Positions 17,937 through 26,868 of a DNA stretch of 64,000 nt are shown in pieces. Position 1 is the stretch's first letter, and every line of letters begins with the position of its first letter. Under the pieces are notes generated by a model. That model was not told the origin of the DNA. It was given only the letters and a program-made list of their open reading frames with translations, and did not search any database. This DNA comes from Arthrobacter alpinus (GTDB lineage: Bacteria; Actinomycetota; Actinomycetes; Actinomycetales; Micrococcaceae). The DNA lies in assembly GCF_001294625.1 (NCBI RefSeq), contig NZ_CP012677.1:2418001-2482000 (forward strand), read 5' to 3'. The position numbers and the translations under genes were made by a program.

Positions 17937-19727
17937 TCAGCCGGCGAAGGAAGCCTGTGCCAGATCATTGGCTGTGGGTTGCCAATTGTTGCCCACCAGT
18001 GAGAAGAGTTCGTTGTTGGTTTGGGCATGTACATTGCGCACCCCGGAGCCGGCACTGAGCCATTGGACCCCGCTGAGTTCGCTCAATTGGACTGGAGCCC
18101 TGGCCAGGTCCAGTATTTCGATGACTACCGGCGTGCTGGTGGAGGGCTCCATGACGGCCACGCTGCTCTCCCCCACCCATACCCCCAGGACGGGGCTACC
18201 CGAATGCACCAGGCTGTTGGGCGCCGTCAGTTCTTTGGGCACATCCGAGGACTTCACGATGCCCGTGATCGCCACACGGCTCACACCGTTGGCCTCGGAG
18301 ATGACCAGGGCCCGCGTCCCGTCCCGGGAAACGCGCAGGGTACTCACATGCTGGCCGACCAGCCACGGAACAGTCAACACCACGGAAGCAGCGTCTTTGA
18401 CACCGGGATTGGCGTTGACGGCCATGACGGTTCCGGAACCATCCCCCGACGCCGTCCACAACCAACCGTTGGGCGCAAACGACGGCGGGGTCAGGTCAGA
18501 CCCTGACGCCGCAATGGCGGCCTGCTGACCCGGCGTCACGCCATAGACCTGATTGCCCGAGGCGGACAGGAACGCAAAATTCCTGCCGGAATAGGACATT
18601 GCCGGAGCTGTGGGCGCCAAATGGGCCACCGCATCCAGGCCGGCAATGGGCGTTGTTTTACTGCCGTCAAAGCTGACGAGCTCATTTTTGGCCAGCGCCA
18701 CCTGCACGTTGGGCGGCGGGTTGTCGATCACCATGGGTGCCACCGAGTCGGCAGTCCCTCCCATGTCCACTTCGCGTTCGTCCGCCAGGAATTGCACGTC
18801 GGTGACGGTACCCAAGCTCTTTTGCAACGTCACCAACAGCTGGGCCTGCATCTGTTGGCGTTGGCGGACGCTGGTTTCCAACAACGGACGCGCCGTCAGT
18901 CCGACTTTGGCCAGGCCGTTGTTGACGGGCACCGAATCTCTTTCCAACGCAATGCCATTGGGGAACGCACTGACCACCGCCCCCTTCAGGTATGGTGCGG
19001 GCCCGCCGAGCATGGCCCGGACAATGGCCGTGGCCGTCCGTGATGTTCGCCCGGCCAGCCACCTGACATCGGGCACCCCGTAGGCGAAGCTCGGGTCATA
19101 AAAGTACAGGGCCACGGGGGTGAAAAGCGTCTGGAACGTGGGCTCGGTGAGCACCACACCGTCCGGGGCCTTGGAAATCCGCCATTGCCCCTCCACCTGG
19201 GCCAGCGTCATTTCCACCGTCTCCGTGGCGTTCGCTGCGGCAGGGGTCAACACCCCTGTAGCGTCCACGGAGGAGACCACGTCAAAGGTCGCCTCAAAGG
19301 TGTCCTTGCCTGGGCCCGGGGCCACCCTGAAAGCATTCTTGTACACCAGCGTGCGCTTGTCCGCCGCCCACGACTGCGCCAACCCTGCCGTCAAGTACTG
19401 CCGGGCAACCTGGAAATCGTCAGACAGGCCTGTTCCCGACTCGATAAAGCCGCGAATAATGTTCTCCGGAGAGGCCCCCTCCACGGGTGCGAACTGCTGA
19501 AAACTGATGTTTACCGAGTTGTTGCGCGGACCCAACGGATCGCTTTTACCGACCGAGCCGTGCGTGGGGATGGTGGCACATCCGGCGGCGCCGAGAAGTA
19601 CGACGACGGCTATTACCCACGCCGTCACCACTTGGTGGCGTCGTGCCTGGGTGTGGCGGGTCAGGCGTGGGCCTACCCGCGCACCCGTGCCAGAATCGAT
19701 GTGAGCTGTTTCTTTCGCCGTCGTCAT
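17937..19727 (-). CDS. lpqB: LpqB lipoprotein of the MtrAB system
   Basis: The 596-residue protein begins with a long signal peptide ending in the lipobox LLGAAGC (Cys50 becomes the lipid-anchored N terminus). It contains a GerMN domain (about 200-310) and a C-terminal beta-propeller-like region. In actinobacteria LpqB binds the extracellular part of MtrB and tunes its phosphorylation of MtrA. The start ATG overlaps the mtrB stop by four bases, showing coupled translation in the conserved mtrA-mtrB-lpqB order. Confidence 0.96.
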   Translation of the reverse strand: MTTAKETAHIDSGTGARVGPRLTRHTQARRHQVVTAWVIAVVVLLGAAGCATIPTHGSVGKSDPLGPRNNSVNISFQQFAPVEGASPENIIRGFIESGTGLSDDFQVARQYLTAGLAQSWAADKRTLVYKNAFRVAPGPGKDTFEATFDVVSSVDATGVLTPAAANATETVEMTLAQVEGQWRISKAPDGVVLTEPTFQTLFTPVALYFYDPSFAYGVPDVRWLAGRTSRTATAIVRAMLGGPAPYLKGAVVSAFPNGIALERDSVPVNNGLAKVGLTARPLLETSVRQRQQMQAQLLVTLQKSLGTVTDVQFLADEREVDMGGTADSVAPMVIDNPPPNVQVALAKNELVSFDGSKTTPIAGLDAVAHLAPTAPAMSYSGRNFAFLSASGNQVYGVTPGQQAAIAASGSDLTPPSFAPNGWLWTASGDGSGTVMAVNANPGVKDAASVVLTVPWLVGQHVSTLRVSRDGTRALVISEANGVSRVAITGIVKSSDVPKELTAPNSLVHSGSPVLGVWVGESSVAVMEPSTSTPVVIEILDLARAPVQLSELSGVQWLSAGSGVRNVHAQTNNELFSLVGNNWQPTANDLAQASFAG

Positions 19728-21580
19728 GATGATTCAACCCTTGAGGTACCGTCCTCGGGAAGGCTGTGCACGGGCGTGGCCGGCTTGTGCCTGCTTTCAG
19801 CTTTCCCTATGTCAATGGCCGTGGCCGGGTTCCTGCTGCCCAATGCACCCACCACCCCAAATGATCCCGTATTGGTGGTGATGGGGCCAGTGTTCAGATT
19901 TGTGGACATCGATGCGGCTCCCCCGTCGGGTGGGAGCGGCACCGGGGAATGCGTGAGCACGCCATCTTGGTGACGAGGCAGCGTTAGCCGGAAGCATGAG
20001 CCTGCCCCCGGCGCACCCCACGCCTCGAGCCAGCCATTGTGCAAGCGGGTGTCTTCCATCGCGATGGAGAGCCCCAGACCGCTGCCGCCCGTGGTGCGGG
20101 CCCGGGCCGGATCAGCGCGCCAGAAGCGGTCAAAAACGTGTCCCAACGAGTCCGGGGACATCCCTACGCCGTAGTCGCGCACGGCGACGGCGACGGCGTC
20201 GTCGTCGGCTGAGACGAAGATCTTCACCGGCCTGCCTTCACTGTGCTCCAGAGCGTTGAGCACCAGATTGCGTAGGATCCGGTCGATGCGGCGCGCGTCC
20301 ATTTCCACGATGCATTTGTGGTTGCGCAAACGGGTCACCACCACCAGCTCACTGTGGTTGGCGTGCGCAACCGGTGTTGCGCCGTCGATCACTGAATGGA
20401 TGACAGAGAAAACATCCAGTGACTCCGCATCCAAATCGGCAACGCCGGCGTCGAACCGGGAGATCTCCAGCAAGTCGGCCAGCAGCATCTCGAACCGCTC
20501 CACCTGGTGGAACAGCAGCTCGGAGGAGCGTTTGTTGATCGGATCAAAATCGTCCCGAGCGTCAAAGAGGACCTCCGCGGCCATGCGCACGGTGGTCAGG
20601 GGGGTACGCAATTCGTGCGAAACATCCGAGACAAAGCGCTGTTGCATCTCCGACAATGTGGCCAGCGCGGTGATCTGGTCCTGCAGGGAGGTGGCCATTT
20701 TGTTGAAAGATGTGGCAAGCCGAGCCATCTCGTCCTCCCCCACCACCTGCATACGTTCTTCCAACTCGCCGGCCGCCAACTTCTCCGAGACGGCTGCCGC
20801 CTGACTGACTGGTTTGACCACCGTTCGCGTCACATACCAGGCGATGGCCCCGATCAGCAGCAGCAGGATGCCACCGGCCAGCCACAGCACCGACTGGATG
20901 TAGTTCAGTGTCAGTTGGGCGCTGTTAAGGTCATAGATCATGTACAGCTCGTAGTTGGTTTTCAGCAGTTCCACCTGGCTGCCCACCACTACGGCGGGGT
21001 GGATGTCGGAACTGCCCGTGGGCAACCCGATCGACTGCCAAAACTGGCCCTCCGCGTCGCCGCGCACGGCAGCCCTGAGGGCGTCGGGAATGATGGCGGT
21101 GGTCACTCCCCCGGAGTCGGAGGAGCTCACGGCAAGTTTGCTGGTTTGGCCAGGGATCTTGACCATCAAGTACCTGCGGTTGTCGTCCGCGGCGCCAACT
21201 TCCAGCAATTTCAGGGTGTCCACCACGTAGGTGGACACACGGGGCTGGTCGCTGAGGCTGGCGTTGGAGAAACTCTCCTGGACCTGGGTGACGCCGCGGG
21301 CGGACTCCTGCTGCGCCTGGGCCAGCCGTTCCTTGAACAGCCCGTTGGAGATCTGCCCCGCCAGGTAGCCGCCCACGCCCACTACGGCGATGGAGGCGAT
21401 GACCAGCGTGGTGAGAATTGTTCGGAACTGCAAGGAGGTGCGCCACCGCCGCAGCAGCGAGTTCCGGATGCCTTTGACGGTGCGCCAAAGCACTTTCCCG
21501 GCGATACGGAAAAATCCGCCGAGCCGTGCCCACGGCGTAGGGCGCGCGCCGGCGCCGGGCTCGTCCTGGCCGTTATTCAC
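19724..21580 (-). CDS. mtrB: MtrB sensor histidine kinase
   Basis: From GTG 21580 the protein has 618 residues: TM1 at about 55-75, an extracytoplasmic sensor loop to about 228, TM2 at about 230-250, HAMP, HisKA with the phospho-acceptor in SDVSHELRTPL (H322), and a HATPase domain with the LVLNALEHSEG N box and GVGMSPDSLGHVFDRFW G/F boxes. MtrB phosphorylates MtrA to control cell-wall, division and osmotic-stress genes. The start is not certain: a TTG 51 bases upstream is possible, and neither codon has a strong ribosome site. Confidence 0.95.
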   Translation of the reverse strand: MNNGQDEPGAGARPTPWARLGGFFRIAGKVLWRTVKGIRNSLLRRWRTSLQFRTILTTLVIASIAVVGVGGYLAGQISNGLFKERLAQAQQESARGVTQVQESFSNASLSDQPRVSTYVVDTLKLLEVGAADDNRRYLMVKIPGQTSKLAVSSSDSGGVTTAIIPDALRAAVRGDAEGQFWQSIGLPTGSSDIHPAVVVGSQVELLKTNYELYMIYDLNSAQLTLNYIQSVLWLAGGILLLLIGAIAWYVTRTVVKPVSQAAAVSEKLAAGELEERMQVVGEDEMARLATSFNKMATSLQDQITALATLSEMQQRFVSDVSHELRTPLTTVRMAAEVLFDARDDFDPINKRSSELLFHQVERFEMLLADLLEISRFDAGVADLDAESLDVFSVIHSVIDGATPVAHANHSELVVVTRLRNHKCIVEMDARRIDRILRNLVLNALEHSEGRPVKIFVSADDDAVAVAVRDYGVGMSPDSLGHVFDRFWRADPARARTTGGSGLGLSIAMEDTRLHNGWLEAWGAPGAGSCFRLTLPRHQDGVLTHSPVPLPPDGGAASMSTNLNTGPITTNTGSFGVVGALGSRNPATAIDIGKAESRHKPATPVHSLPEDGTSRVESS

Positions 21581-21658
21581 GCAGATTCGCCATCGATTTC
21601 CACACTGTCCCTGCCTTCTACCCGTGTACAACCTGCACGTCCTGCACGGATGCCCAGC

Positions 21659-22333
21659 CTATTGCCCAGCCTTGTAGCCCACGCCGCGGACGGTGAGGAC
21701 AACTTCGGGCGCCTCGGGATCGCGCTCAATTTTGGAGCGCAGACGCTGCACGTGGACGTTGACGAGCCGGGTGTCGGCCGCGTGCCGGTATCCCCAGACC
21801 TGTTCCAACAGCAGCTCCCGGGTGAACACCTGCCACGGCTTGCGGGCCAGCGCCACTAAAAGGTCAAACTCCAGCGGTGTGAGCAGTATTTTCTCGCCGG
21901 CACGGCGCACCGAATGGCCGGCCACGTCAATACTGATCTCGCCGATGACAAGCGTCTCCGGCGCCTTGACGTCACCCGGACGGAGCCGGGCACGCACACG
22001 TGCCACCAATTCTGCCGGTTTGAACGGCTTGGCGACGTAGTCATCGGCACCGGATTCTAGGCCACGCACCACGTCTGAGGTATCCGACTTGGCCGTCAGC
22101 ATCACGATGGGAACATCCGACTCAGCGCGGATCAGCCGGCACACTTCAATGCCGTCAAGGCCCGGCAACATCAGATCCAGTAGGATCAAGTCCGGTTTGC
22201 TGGTGCGAAACACCTCCAACGCCTTGGCCCCGTTAGCGCAGAAAACAGGGTCGAACCCATCATTGCGCAGCACAATTCCGATCATCTCTGCCAATGCTTC
22301 GTCGTCGTCAACAACCAAAATGCGTGCCTTCAT
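21659..22333 (-). CDS. mtrA: MtrA OmpR-type response regulator
   Basis: This 224-residue regulator has a receiver domain with D10/D11 and phospho-acceptor D53 (LILLDLMLPG), the switch lysine in VAKPFKP, and a C-terminal OmpR winged helix (about 130-222, ending VVLTVRGVGYKAGQ). MtrA controls cell-wall hydrolases, division and DNA replication genes in actinobacteria and is usually essential. ATG 22333 (MKARILVVDDD) fits the family; the longer frame has no support. It is the first gene of the mtrA-mtrB-lpqB-comF-hpf series and diverges from the proline-rich membrane protein gene. Confidence 0.97.
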   Translation of the reverse strand: MKARILVVDDDEALAEMIGIVLRNDGFDPVFCANGAKALEVFRTSKPDLILLDLMLPGLDGIEVCRLIRAESDVPIVMLTAKSDTSDVVRGLESGADDYVAKPFKPAELVARVRARLRPGDVKAPETLVIGEISIDVAGHSVRRAGEKILLTPLEFDLLVALARKPWQVFTRELLLEQVWGYRHAADTRLVNVHVQRLRSKIERDPEAPEVVLTVRGVGYKAGQ

Positions 22334-22659
22334 AACTCTATATTTGCCTATCCGGGGCACAATGTCCCCATCGGCGCACCACAGTGCCCCCGCCAGAAGT
22401 CCGATTCCTCCCAATTGGCCTCCGCGCAACGGCTACTTCTTTCGTCATTGGGGAGCTGTTGGCCGCAGTCCCACGCCGTCACATCGTCATTCCCAGCGGG
22501 TTTGTGGATCTTCCCGATAGAGTTTGTCAGAAGGAAGGCGCACCATTGGGGGTGTGCTGTCCCGGTGGCCAGCTCGATACCGCCGCGCGAAGCGCCACCT
22601 CAAAGCGGCTGACGTATTCCGGGGCAATTTATTCCGGGCAATTTACAGGGAGCATCACG
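22334..22659. other. Divergent promoter region of mtrA and the DUF4129 operon
   Basis: No gene is supported in this 326-bp spacer. The only repeat I see is an imperfect direct repeat near 22617-22645 (ATTCCGGGGCAATTT, then ATTCCGGGCAATTT) just upstream of the plus-strand start. It could be a regulatory site. Confidence 0.4.
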
Positions 22660-23943
22660 ATGTCGGAACCGCAGCAACCACCACCCGAGCCGCAGCCGCC
22701 GTCGCAAACACCCCCGCCCCAGCCGCCGTCGCAAACACCCCCGTGGGGCCAATATGCCCAGCCCCAGGTACCCCTTCCCCCGCAACCTCAGTGGGGCCAA
22801 TACGCCCAGCCCCAGCAGAACCAGCAACAGGGGGTCAACCAGCCCGGCTACAACTACTACGTTGCCCCGCCCAAGCCCGGCGTCATCCCCTTGCGACCGC
22901 TGGGCCTGGGCGAGGTCCTCGATGGCGCTTTTCAGGCTGCCCGGCACAACGGCCAGGCCATGTTTGGTTCGGCGTTGATCTTCCAGTTCATCACCTCGGC
23001 CCTGACCTTGCTGGTGGTGCTGGTGGGCTTTGGCCAGCTCGGGCTCAGCATTTTGGGCGGCACCTTCCTTGAATCGCAGCCCACGGAAGCCGAACTCACC
23101 ACCCTATTCACCACCGCCCTGCAGGTGTTTGGCGCGTTGGCGGTTGTCTCCTTCCTCTCCGCCCTGGCCCAGATGGTCCTACAGGGTGCGCTGGTAATCC
23201 CCGTCCTGCGCGCTGTCCTCAACCGCAAAACGAGCTTCGCCGACATGTGGCGCCTGGTCAGGCCCCGCGTAGGCACGCTGATTCTGTTGTCCCTGCTCTA
23301 CGCCGCGGCAGCGCTGGTTGCGGCAGCCCTCTTCTTCGGCATCCTGATAGGCATGCTTTTCGCCGTCGGGGGCCGCAACGGCCCCGGAGGCAACTTGGCC
23401 TCCGCGGGGTTGGCGCTGCTACTGACCCTGCCGTTCCTTGCCGCAGGCATCTGGATCGGCACCAAGGTCCGGGTGGCCCCTGCGGCGATCGTGGTCGAGA
23501 ACATCGGTGTCATGGCCGCCATCAAGCGTTCCTGGCTGCTGACCACCGCAAACTGGTGGCGTACTTTCGGCATCACGGCACTGGCCGCCATCATCGCCTC
23601 GGTCATCGGCGGCATCATTTCCACCCCCGTGAGCTTGTTTCTGGGCTTTCTGCTGCCCGTCATGAACCCCAACCCCACGCCGGAGCAACTGCTCACCCAA
23701 ACAGTCATTGCCCAAGTCATCTCCGCGTTCATCGGCGCCATGGTCGGTGCCATCACCTTGGCGTTCCAAAGCGGTGTCATGTCCTTGATCTACGTGGACC
23801 TGCGCATGCGACGGGACGGCTTTGATGTCCTCCTGCTCAAGGAATTCGAAGAGGGGAAGGACGACGGCGGGATCCCCGGCCGAAGCGCACCTCTCACCTA
23901 CCCGCCGGGCCAGTACCCGCCCGCCCCCTTCAACGGGCACTAA
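22660..23943 (+). CDS. Multi-pass membrane protein with Pro/Gln-rich N terminus
   Basis: The 427-residue protein starts with a cytosolic Pro/Gln-rich tail of about 70 residues containing in-frame repeats (PPSQTPP, WGQYAQPQ). Six or so hydrophobic segments follow (for example FQFITSALTLLVVLVGFG and ILLSLLYAAAALVAAALFFG). It resembles the glycerophosphodiester phosphodiesterase membrane-domain/DUF7847 type of predicted membrane proteins, whose role is unknown. ATG 22660 has AGGGAG seven bases upstream. It heads a tight plus-strand operon with DUF4129, DUF4350, MoxR and DUF58 genes, so a role in envelope protein maturation is a reasonable guess. Confidence 0.8.
   Translation: MSEPQQPPPEPQPPSQTPPPQPPSQTPPWGQYAQPQVPLPPQPQWGQYAQPQQNQQQGVNQPGYNYYVAPPKPGVIPLRPLGLGEVLDGAFQAARHNGQAMFGSALIFQFITSALTLLVVLVGFGQLGLSILGGTFLESQPTEAELTTLFTTALQVFGALAVVSFLSALAQMVLQGALVIPVLRAVLNRKTSFADMWRLVRPRVGTLILLSLLYAAAALVAAALFFGILIGMLFAVGGRNGPGGNLASAGLALLLTLPFLAAGIWIGTKVRVAPAAIVVENIGVMAAIKRSWLLTTANWWRTFGITALAAIIASVIGGIISTPVSLFLGFLLPVMNPNPTPEQLLTQTVIAQVISAFIGAMVGAITLAFQSGVMSLIYVDLRMRRDGFDVLLLKEFEEGKDDGGIPGRSAPLTYPPGQYPPAPFNGH
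22693..22743 (+). repeat. In-frame 27-bp-period coding repeat
   Basis: A 24-bp sequence encoding PPSQTPP occurs at 22693-22716 and again at 22720-22743. Being a multiple of three it changes only the length of the Pro/Gln tail, so it could vary by slippage. Confidence 0.7.
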
Positions 23944-23957
23944 GGCCACCACGGTTG

Positions 23958-24626
23958 ATGACCCTTTCCGGAACACTCTTGGCCGCCCTGGGCGCGGAGA
24001 TCCCCGTGGTCCCGGGGGCCGATGAGGCTCGCCGCTGGGCTGCCGAAGAACTGGCCAAGAAGGCGTACCAGGACGCCAAGCCGGGACTGTCCCAGACCAT
24101 CCTGAACTGGCTGGGCCAAGCCCTGCAGGAGCTTCTCGCCGGGGTGGGGTCCCTGCCCGGCAGCACCGGTCTTCTGGTGGTCCTTGGCCTGGCCCTGCTG
24201 GCTGTTGTTGCCGCCGTCGTGATCATCCGGCCCCGACTCAACCGCAAGAAAGCCAGGGACGCCTTCATCTTTGAGGGCAGCACCACACAAACCGCGGCCG
24301 AACACCGGGAACTTGCCCGGTCCGCCGTCGAACGGGGGGATCTTGGAACAGCCCTGAGCGAGCAGTTCCGGGCCATTGTTCGCGCCGCCGAGGAACGGCG
24401 CATCAGCACACCGTCGCCGGGTCGGACAGCAGCCGAGGTGGCTGCAGACCTCCGGCTGGCGTTCCCGGCCCACGGTCAGGACTTGTTGCGGGCTGCGGAG
24501 ATTTTCAACTCCGTGCGGTACGGTCGCGCGCAGCCGGCGCTGGCCCAATATCAAGAGCTGGTGACCACCGACAAGGCCTTGACCGCAGCCAAACCGGCCC
24601 ACGCAACCGAAGCAGTGGCACCGTGA
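23958..24626 (+). CDS. DUF4129-domain membrane protein
   Basis: The 222-residue protein has one central membrane segment (about 70-92, LLVVLGLALLAVVAAVVII) and a C-terminal DUF4129 domain (about 125-215) with AEHRELARSAVERGDL and AAEIFNSVRYGR. DUF4129 proteins accompany MoxR/DUF58 modules and sometimes transglutaminase-like proteins in bacterial envelope operons. I prefer ATG 23958 over the TTG one codon upstream. Its stop codon overlaps the next GTG by four bases, indicating coupled translation. Confidence 0.88.
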   Translation: MTLSGTLLAALGAEIPVVPGADEARRWAAEELAKKAYQDAKPGLSQTILNWLGQALQELLAGVGSLPGSTGLLVVLGLALLAVVAAVVIIRPRLNRKKARDAFIFEGSTTQTAAEHRELARSAVERGDLGTALSEQFRAIVRAAEERRISTPSPGRTAAEVAADLRLAFPAHGQDLLRAAEIFNSVRYGRAQPALAQYQELVTTDKALTAAKPAHATEAVAP

Positions 24627-25882
24627 GCGCGCCCGTGAAAACCCTTCCCACCACGTTCCGGGCCGACGGCGGAACCAAGGCGCAGCGCCTGCGCGATGCC
24701 TGGCGCAGGCACAGGTTTTGGCTGATTGTGGGGACCGTCTTTGTGGTGGTCACCGGCGGAGGCCTCATCCTGGGCACATCCGGCCAGCGCAGTGCCGGGG
24801 AACTGTCCATCACGAACCCGGCGCCCGAAGGTGCCCAAGCGGCGGCCACGGTGCTGGCCGGGCAGGGCGTGGACGTCACCGCCACAGACTCCATGGCGGC
24901 CACCACCGCTGCCTTGGGAGCCAACGGCCAGGGTTCCAGCACCGTGCTGGTTTTTGACCCGCAACAGTTGTTGAGCCCCGAACAGGGTGCCGAGCTTGCG
25001 GCATCCGCAGCGGAGCACGGCAGCAAGATTGTGGCCATCACACCCGGACCGCTCCTGGTCGGAAAGTTCAGCGGTGAGCTCGCCAGCGCCGGCTCCTTAA
25101 ACACCGGCAGAGAAGGGATCGCTGCCAATTGTGCCCAGCCAGATGCCCTCGCCGCTGGCTCGATCGTCGCCCCCGGCAGCGCGGGCGGCGCGCCCGAGGC
25201 ACCCGGCGGCACAGTCGTCAAGGTGTATCTGGGACCCGAAAGCTGCTTTGCCCCGTCCGGGACCGCCGGTGCCGCCGGCCTGCTGGCGACCACCGCCGAT
25301 GGCGCGGTGAGCGCGTTAGGCAGTGCCGCCGTCGTCAGTAACGACGGACTGGCCAGGGCAGGCAACGCGGCGCTGACTTTCCGGCTGCTGGGGAGCCGGG
25401 AAAACCTGGTCTGGTACACGGCGTCGGCCAAGGACATTCCCGTGTCGGCCCAGCCGCCGAGCCTTGCCGAATTGACGCCCCAGTGGGTTTTTCCGGCCTC
25501 CGCCTGGCTGCTCTTGGTGGGCGTGATCGGCATGCTGTGGCGGGGCCGGCGTGACGGGCCCCTGGTGGTTGAGCCGATGCCGGTGGTGGTGAAGGCGTCG
25601 GAAACGGTTGCTGGCAGGGCACGGCTGTACCAGGATGCCAAGGCCGTGGACACCGCTGCCCGAACATTGCAGGACGCCACGCTGAACCGGCTGTCCCACA
25701 CCTTGCGTTTGGGTGGCGTGGCACCCCCGGAAGCAGTGGCGGAGGCCGTGTCCGTGCACCTTGGCCGCGACCACCAGGCACTGTTTGCCTTGTTGATCCA
25801 CGATGTTCCCCGCACTGAAAAAGACATGTTGACCATGGCCACACAGCTGGCTGCCTTAGAGGAAGAAGTAGCCCGACGATGA
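24623..25882 (+). CDS. DUF4350-domain membrane protein
   Basis: The 419-residue protein has an N-terminal membrane segment (about 33-52, FWLIVGTVFVVVTGGGLILG), an extracytoplasmic DUF4350 region (about 60-270) and a second membrane segment near 285-305. A cytoplasmic tail follows. DUF4350 proteins are constant companions of MoxR and DUF58 genes; their biochemical role is not established. The GTG start overlaps the DUF4129 stop (GTGA), and its own stop overlaps the moxR ATG (ATGA). Confidence 0.88.
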   Translation: MSAPVKTLPTTFRADGGTKAQRLRDAWRRHRFWLIVGTVFVVVTGGGLILGTSGQRSAGELSITNPAPEGAQAAATVLAGQGVDVTATDSMAATTAALGANGQGSSTVLVFDPQQLLSPEQGAELAASAAEHGSKIVAITPGPLLVGKFSGELASAGSLNTGREGIAANCAQPDALAAGSIVAPGSAGGAPEAPGGTVVKVYLGPESCFAPSGTAGAAGLLATTADGAVSALGSAAVVSNDGLARAGNAALTFRLLGSRENLVWYTASAKDIPVSAQPPSLAELTPQWVFPASAWLLLVGVIGMLWRGRRDGPLVVEPMPVVVKASETVAGRARLYQDAKAVDTAARTLQDATLNRLSHTLRLGGVAPPEAVAEAVSVHLGRDHQALFALLIHDVPRTEKDMLTMATQLAALEEEVARR

Positions 25883-26862
25883 GCGCACCACACCCGGAAC
25901 CCCTCCCGCCCCAGGACAACCCGGCATCGGCCCTGTTGCAGGTCCGCACCGAGGTAGCCAAGGCCGTGGTGGGCCAGGACGCCACCGTCACGGGGCTGCT
26001 CATTGCCCTGCTGGCCGGCGGGCACGTGCTGCTGGAAGGTGTTCCCGGCGTGGCGAAAACCCTGCTGGTGCGGGCCCTGTCCACGGCACTGAGCCTGGAC
26101 ACCAAACGCGTACAGTTCACCCCCGACCTGATGCCCGGGGATGTGACAGGATCGCTGGTTTACGACACGCACACCTCCGATTTCACGTTCCGGGAGGGGC
26201 CCGTCTTCACCAACATCCTGCTGGCCGATGAGATCAACAGGACCCCGCCCAAGACGCAGGCCTCGTTGCTGGAAGCCATGGAGGAACACCAGGTTTCGGT
26301 GGACGGCATGTCCCGTAAGCTGCCGGCGCCGTTCATGGTGGCGGCCACGCAGAACCCCGTGGAGTACGAGGGCACCTACCCGCTTCCCGAGGCCCAGCTG
26401 GATCGGTTCCTGCTCAAACTGACCATGGACCTGCCCGCTAGGGACGAGGAAATTGAGGTCATCCGCCGGCACAGTCTGGGCTTCGACCCGCAAGACTTGC
26501 ACGCCGCAGGGGTCCGCCCCGTGGCCGGTGCGCACCATCTTGCCCAGGCCAGGGAGGCCGTGGGGCAGGTCGGTGTCACCGCCGAAGTCTTGGCCTACGT
26601 GGTTGACATTGCGCGCGCCACCCGAGATGCGCCGTCGTTCCAGCTCGGTGTTTCCCCGCGCGGCGCCACCGCCCTGCTCAAGTGCGCCCGCGCCTACGCG
26701 TGGCTGTGCGGGCGCAGTTTTGTGACCCCCGACGACGTCAAGGCCCTGGCCCTGCCCACCCTGCGCCATCGCGTTGCCCTTCGCCCCGAGGCCGAGATGG
26801 ATGGTGTGGCGGTGGACCATATTTTGCTCTCCATCCTGGCCACAGTCCCGGTTCCGCGCTAG
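25879..26862 (+). CDS. MoxR-family AAA+ ATPase
   Basis: This 327-residue AAA+ protein has Walker A GVPGVAKTLLVRAL (about 54-67), Walker B ILLADEINRTPPKTQ (about 113-127), sensor 1 in MVAATQNPVEYEGTYPLPEAQLDRF and a C-terminal helical lid. MoxR ATPases act as chaperones that insert cofactors or assemble membrane or secreted complexes, usually with DUF58 and von Willebrand-type proteins. The ATG is coupled to the DUF4350 stop, and the DUF58 gene starts six bases after its stop. Confidence 0.95.
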   Translation: MSAPHPEPLPPQDNPASALLQVRTEVAKAVVGQDATVTGLLIALLAGGHVLLEGVPGVAKTLLVRALSTALSLDTKRVQFTPDLMPGDVTGSLVYDTHTSDFTFREGPVFTNILLADEINRTPPKTQASLLEAMEEHQVSVDGMSRKLPAPFMVAATQNPVEYEGTYPLPEAQLDRFLLKLTMDLPARDEEIEVIRRHSLGFDPQDLHAAGVRPVAGAHHLAQAREAVGQVGVTAEVLAYVVDIARATRDAPSFQLGVSPRGATALLKCARAYAWLCGRSFVTPDDVKALALPTLRHRVALRPEAEMDGVAVDHILLSILATVPVPR

Positions 26863-26868
26863 GCACCC

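Noticed and set aside
24505..26820. 771-codon open frame on the minus strand
   Set aside because: It is antisense to the tightly overlapping DUF4350 and MoxR genes, has low-complexity Gly/Arg/Gln composition and matches no family; a GC-skew shadow.
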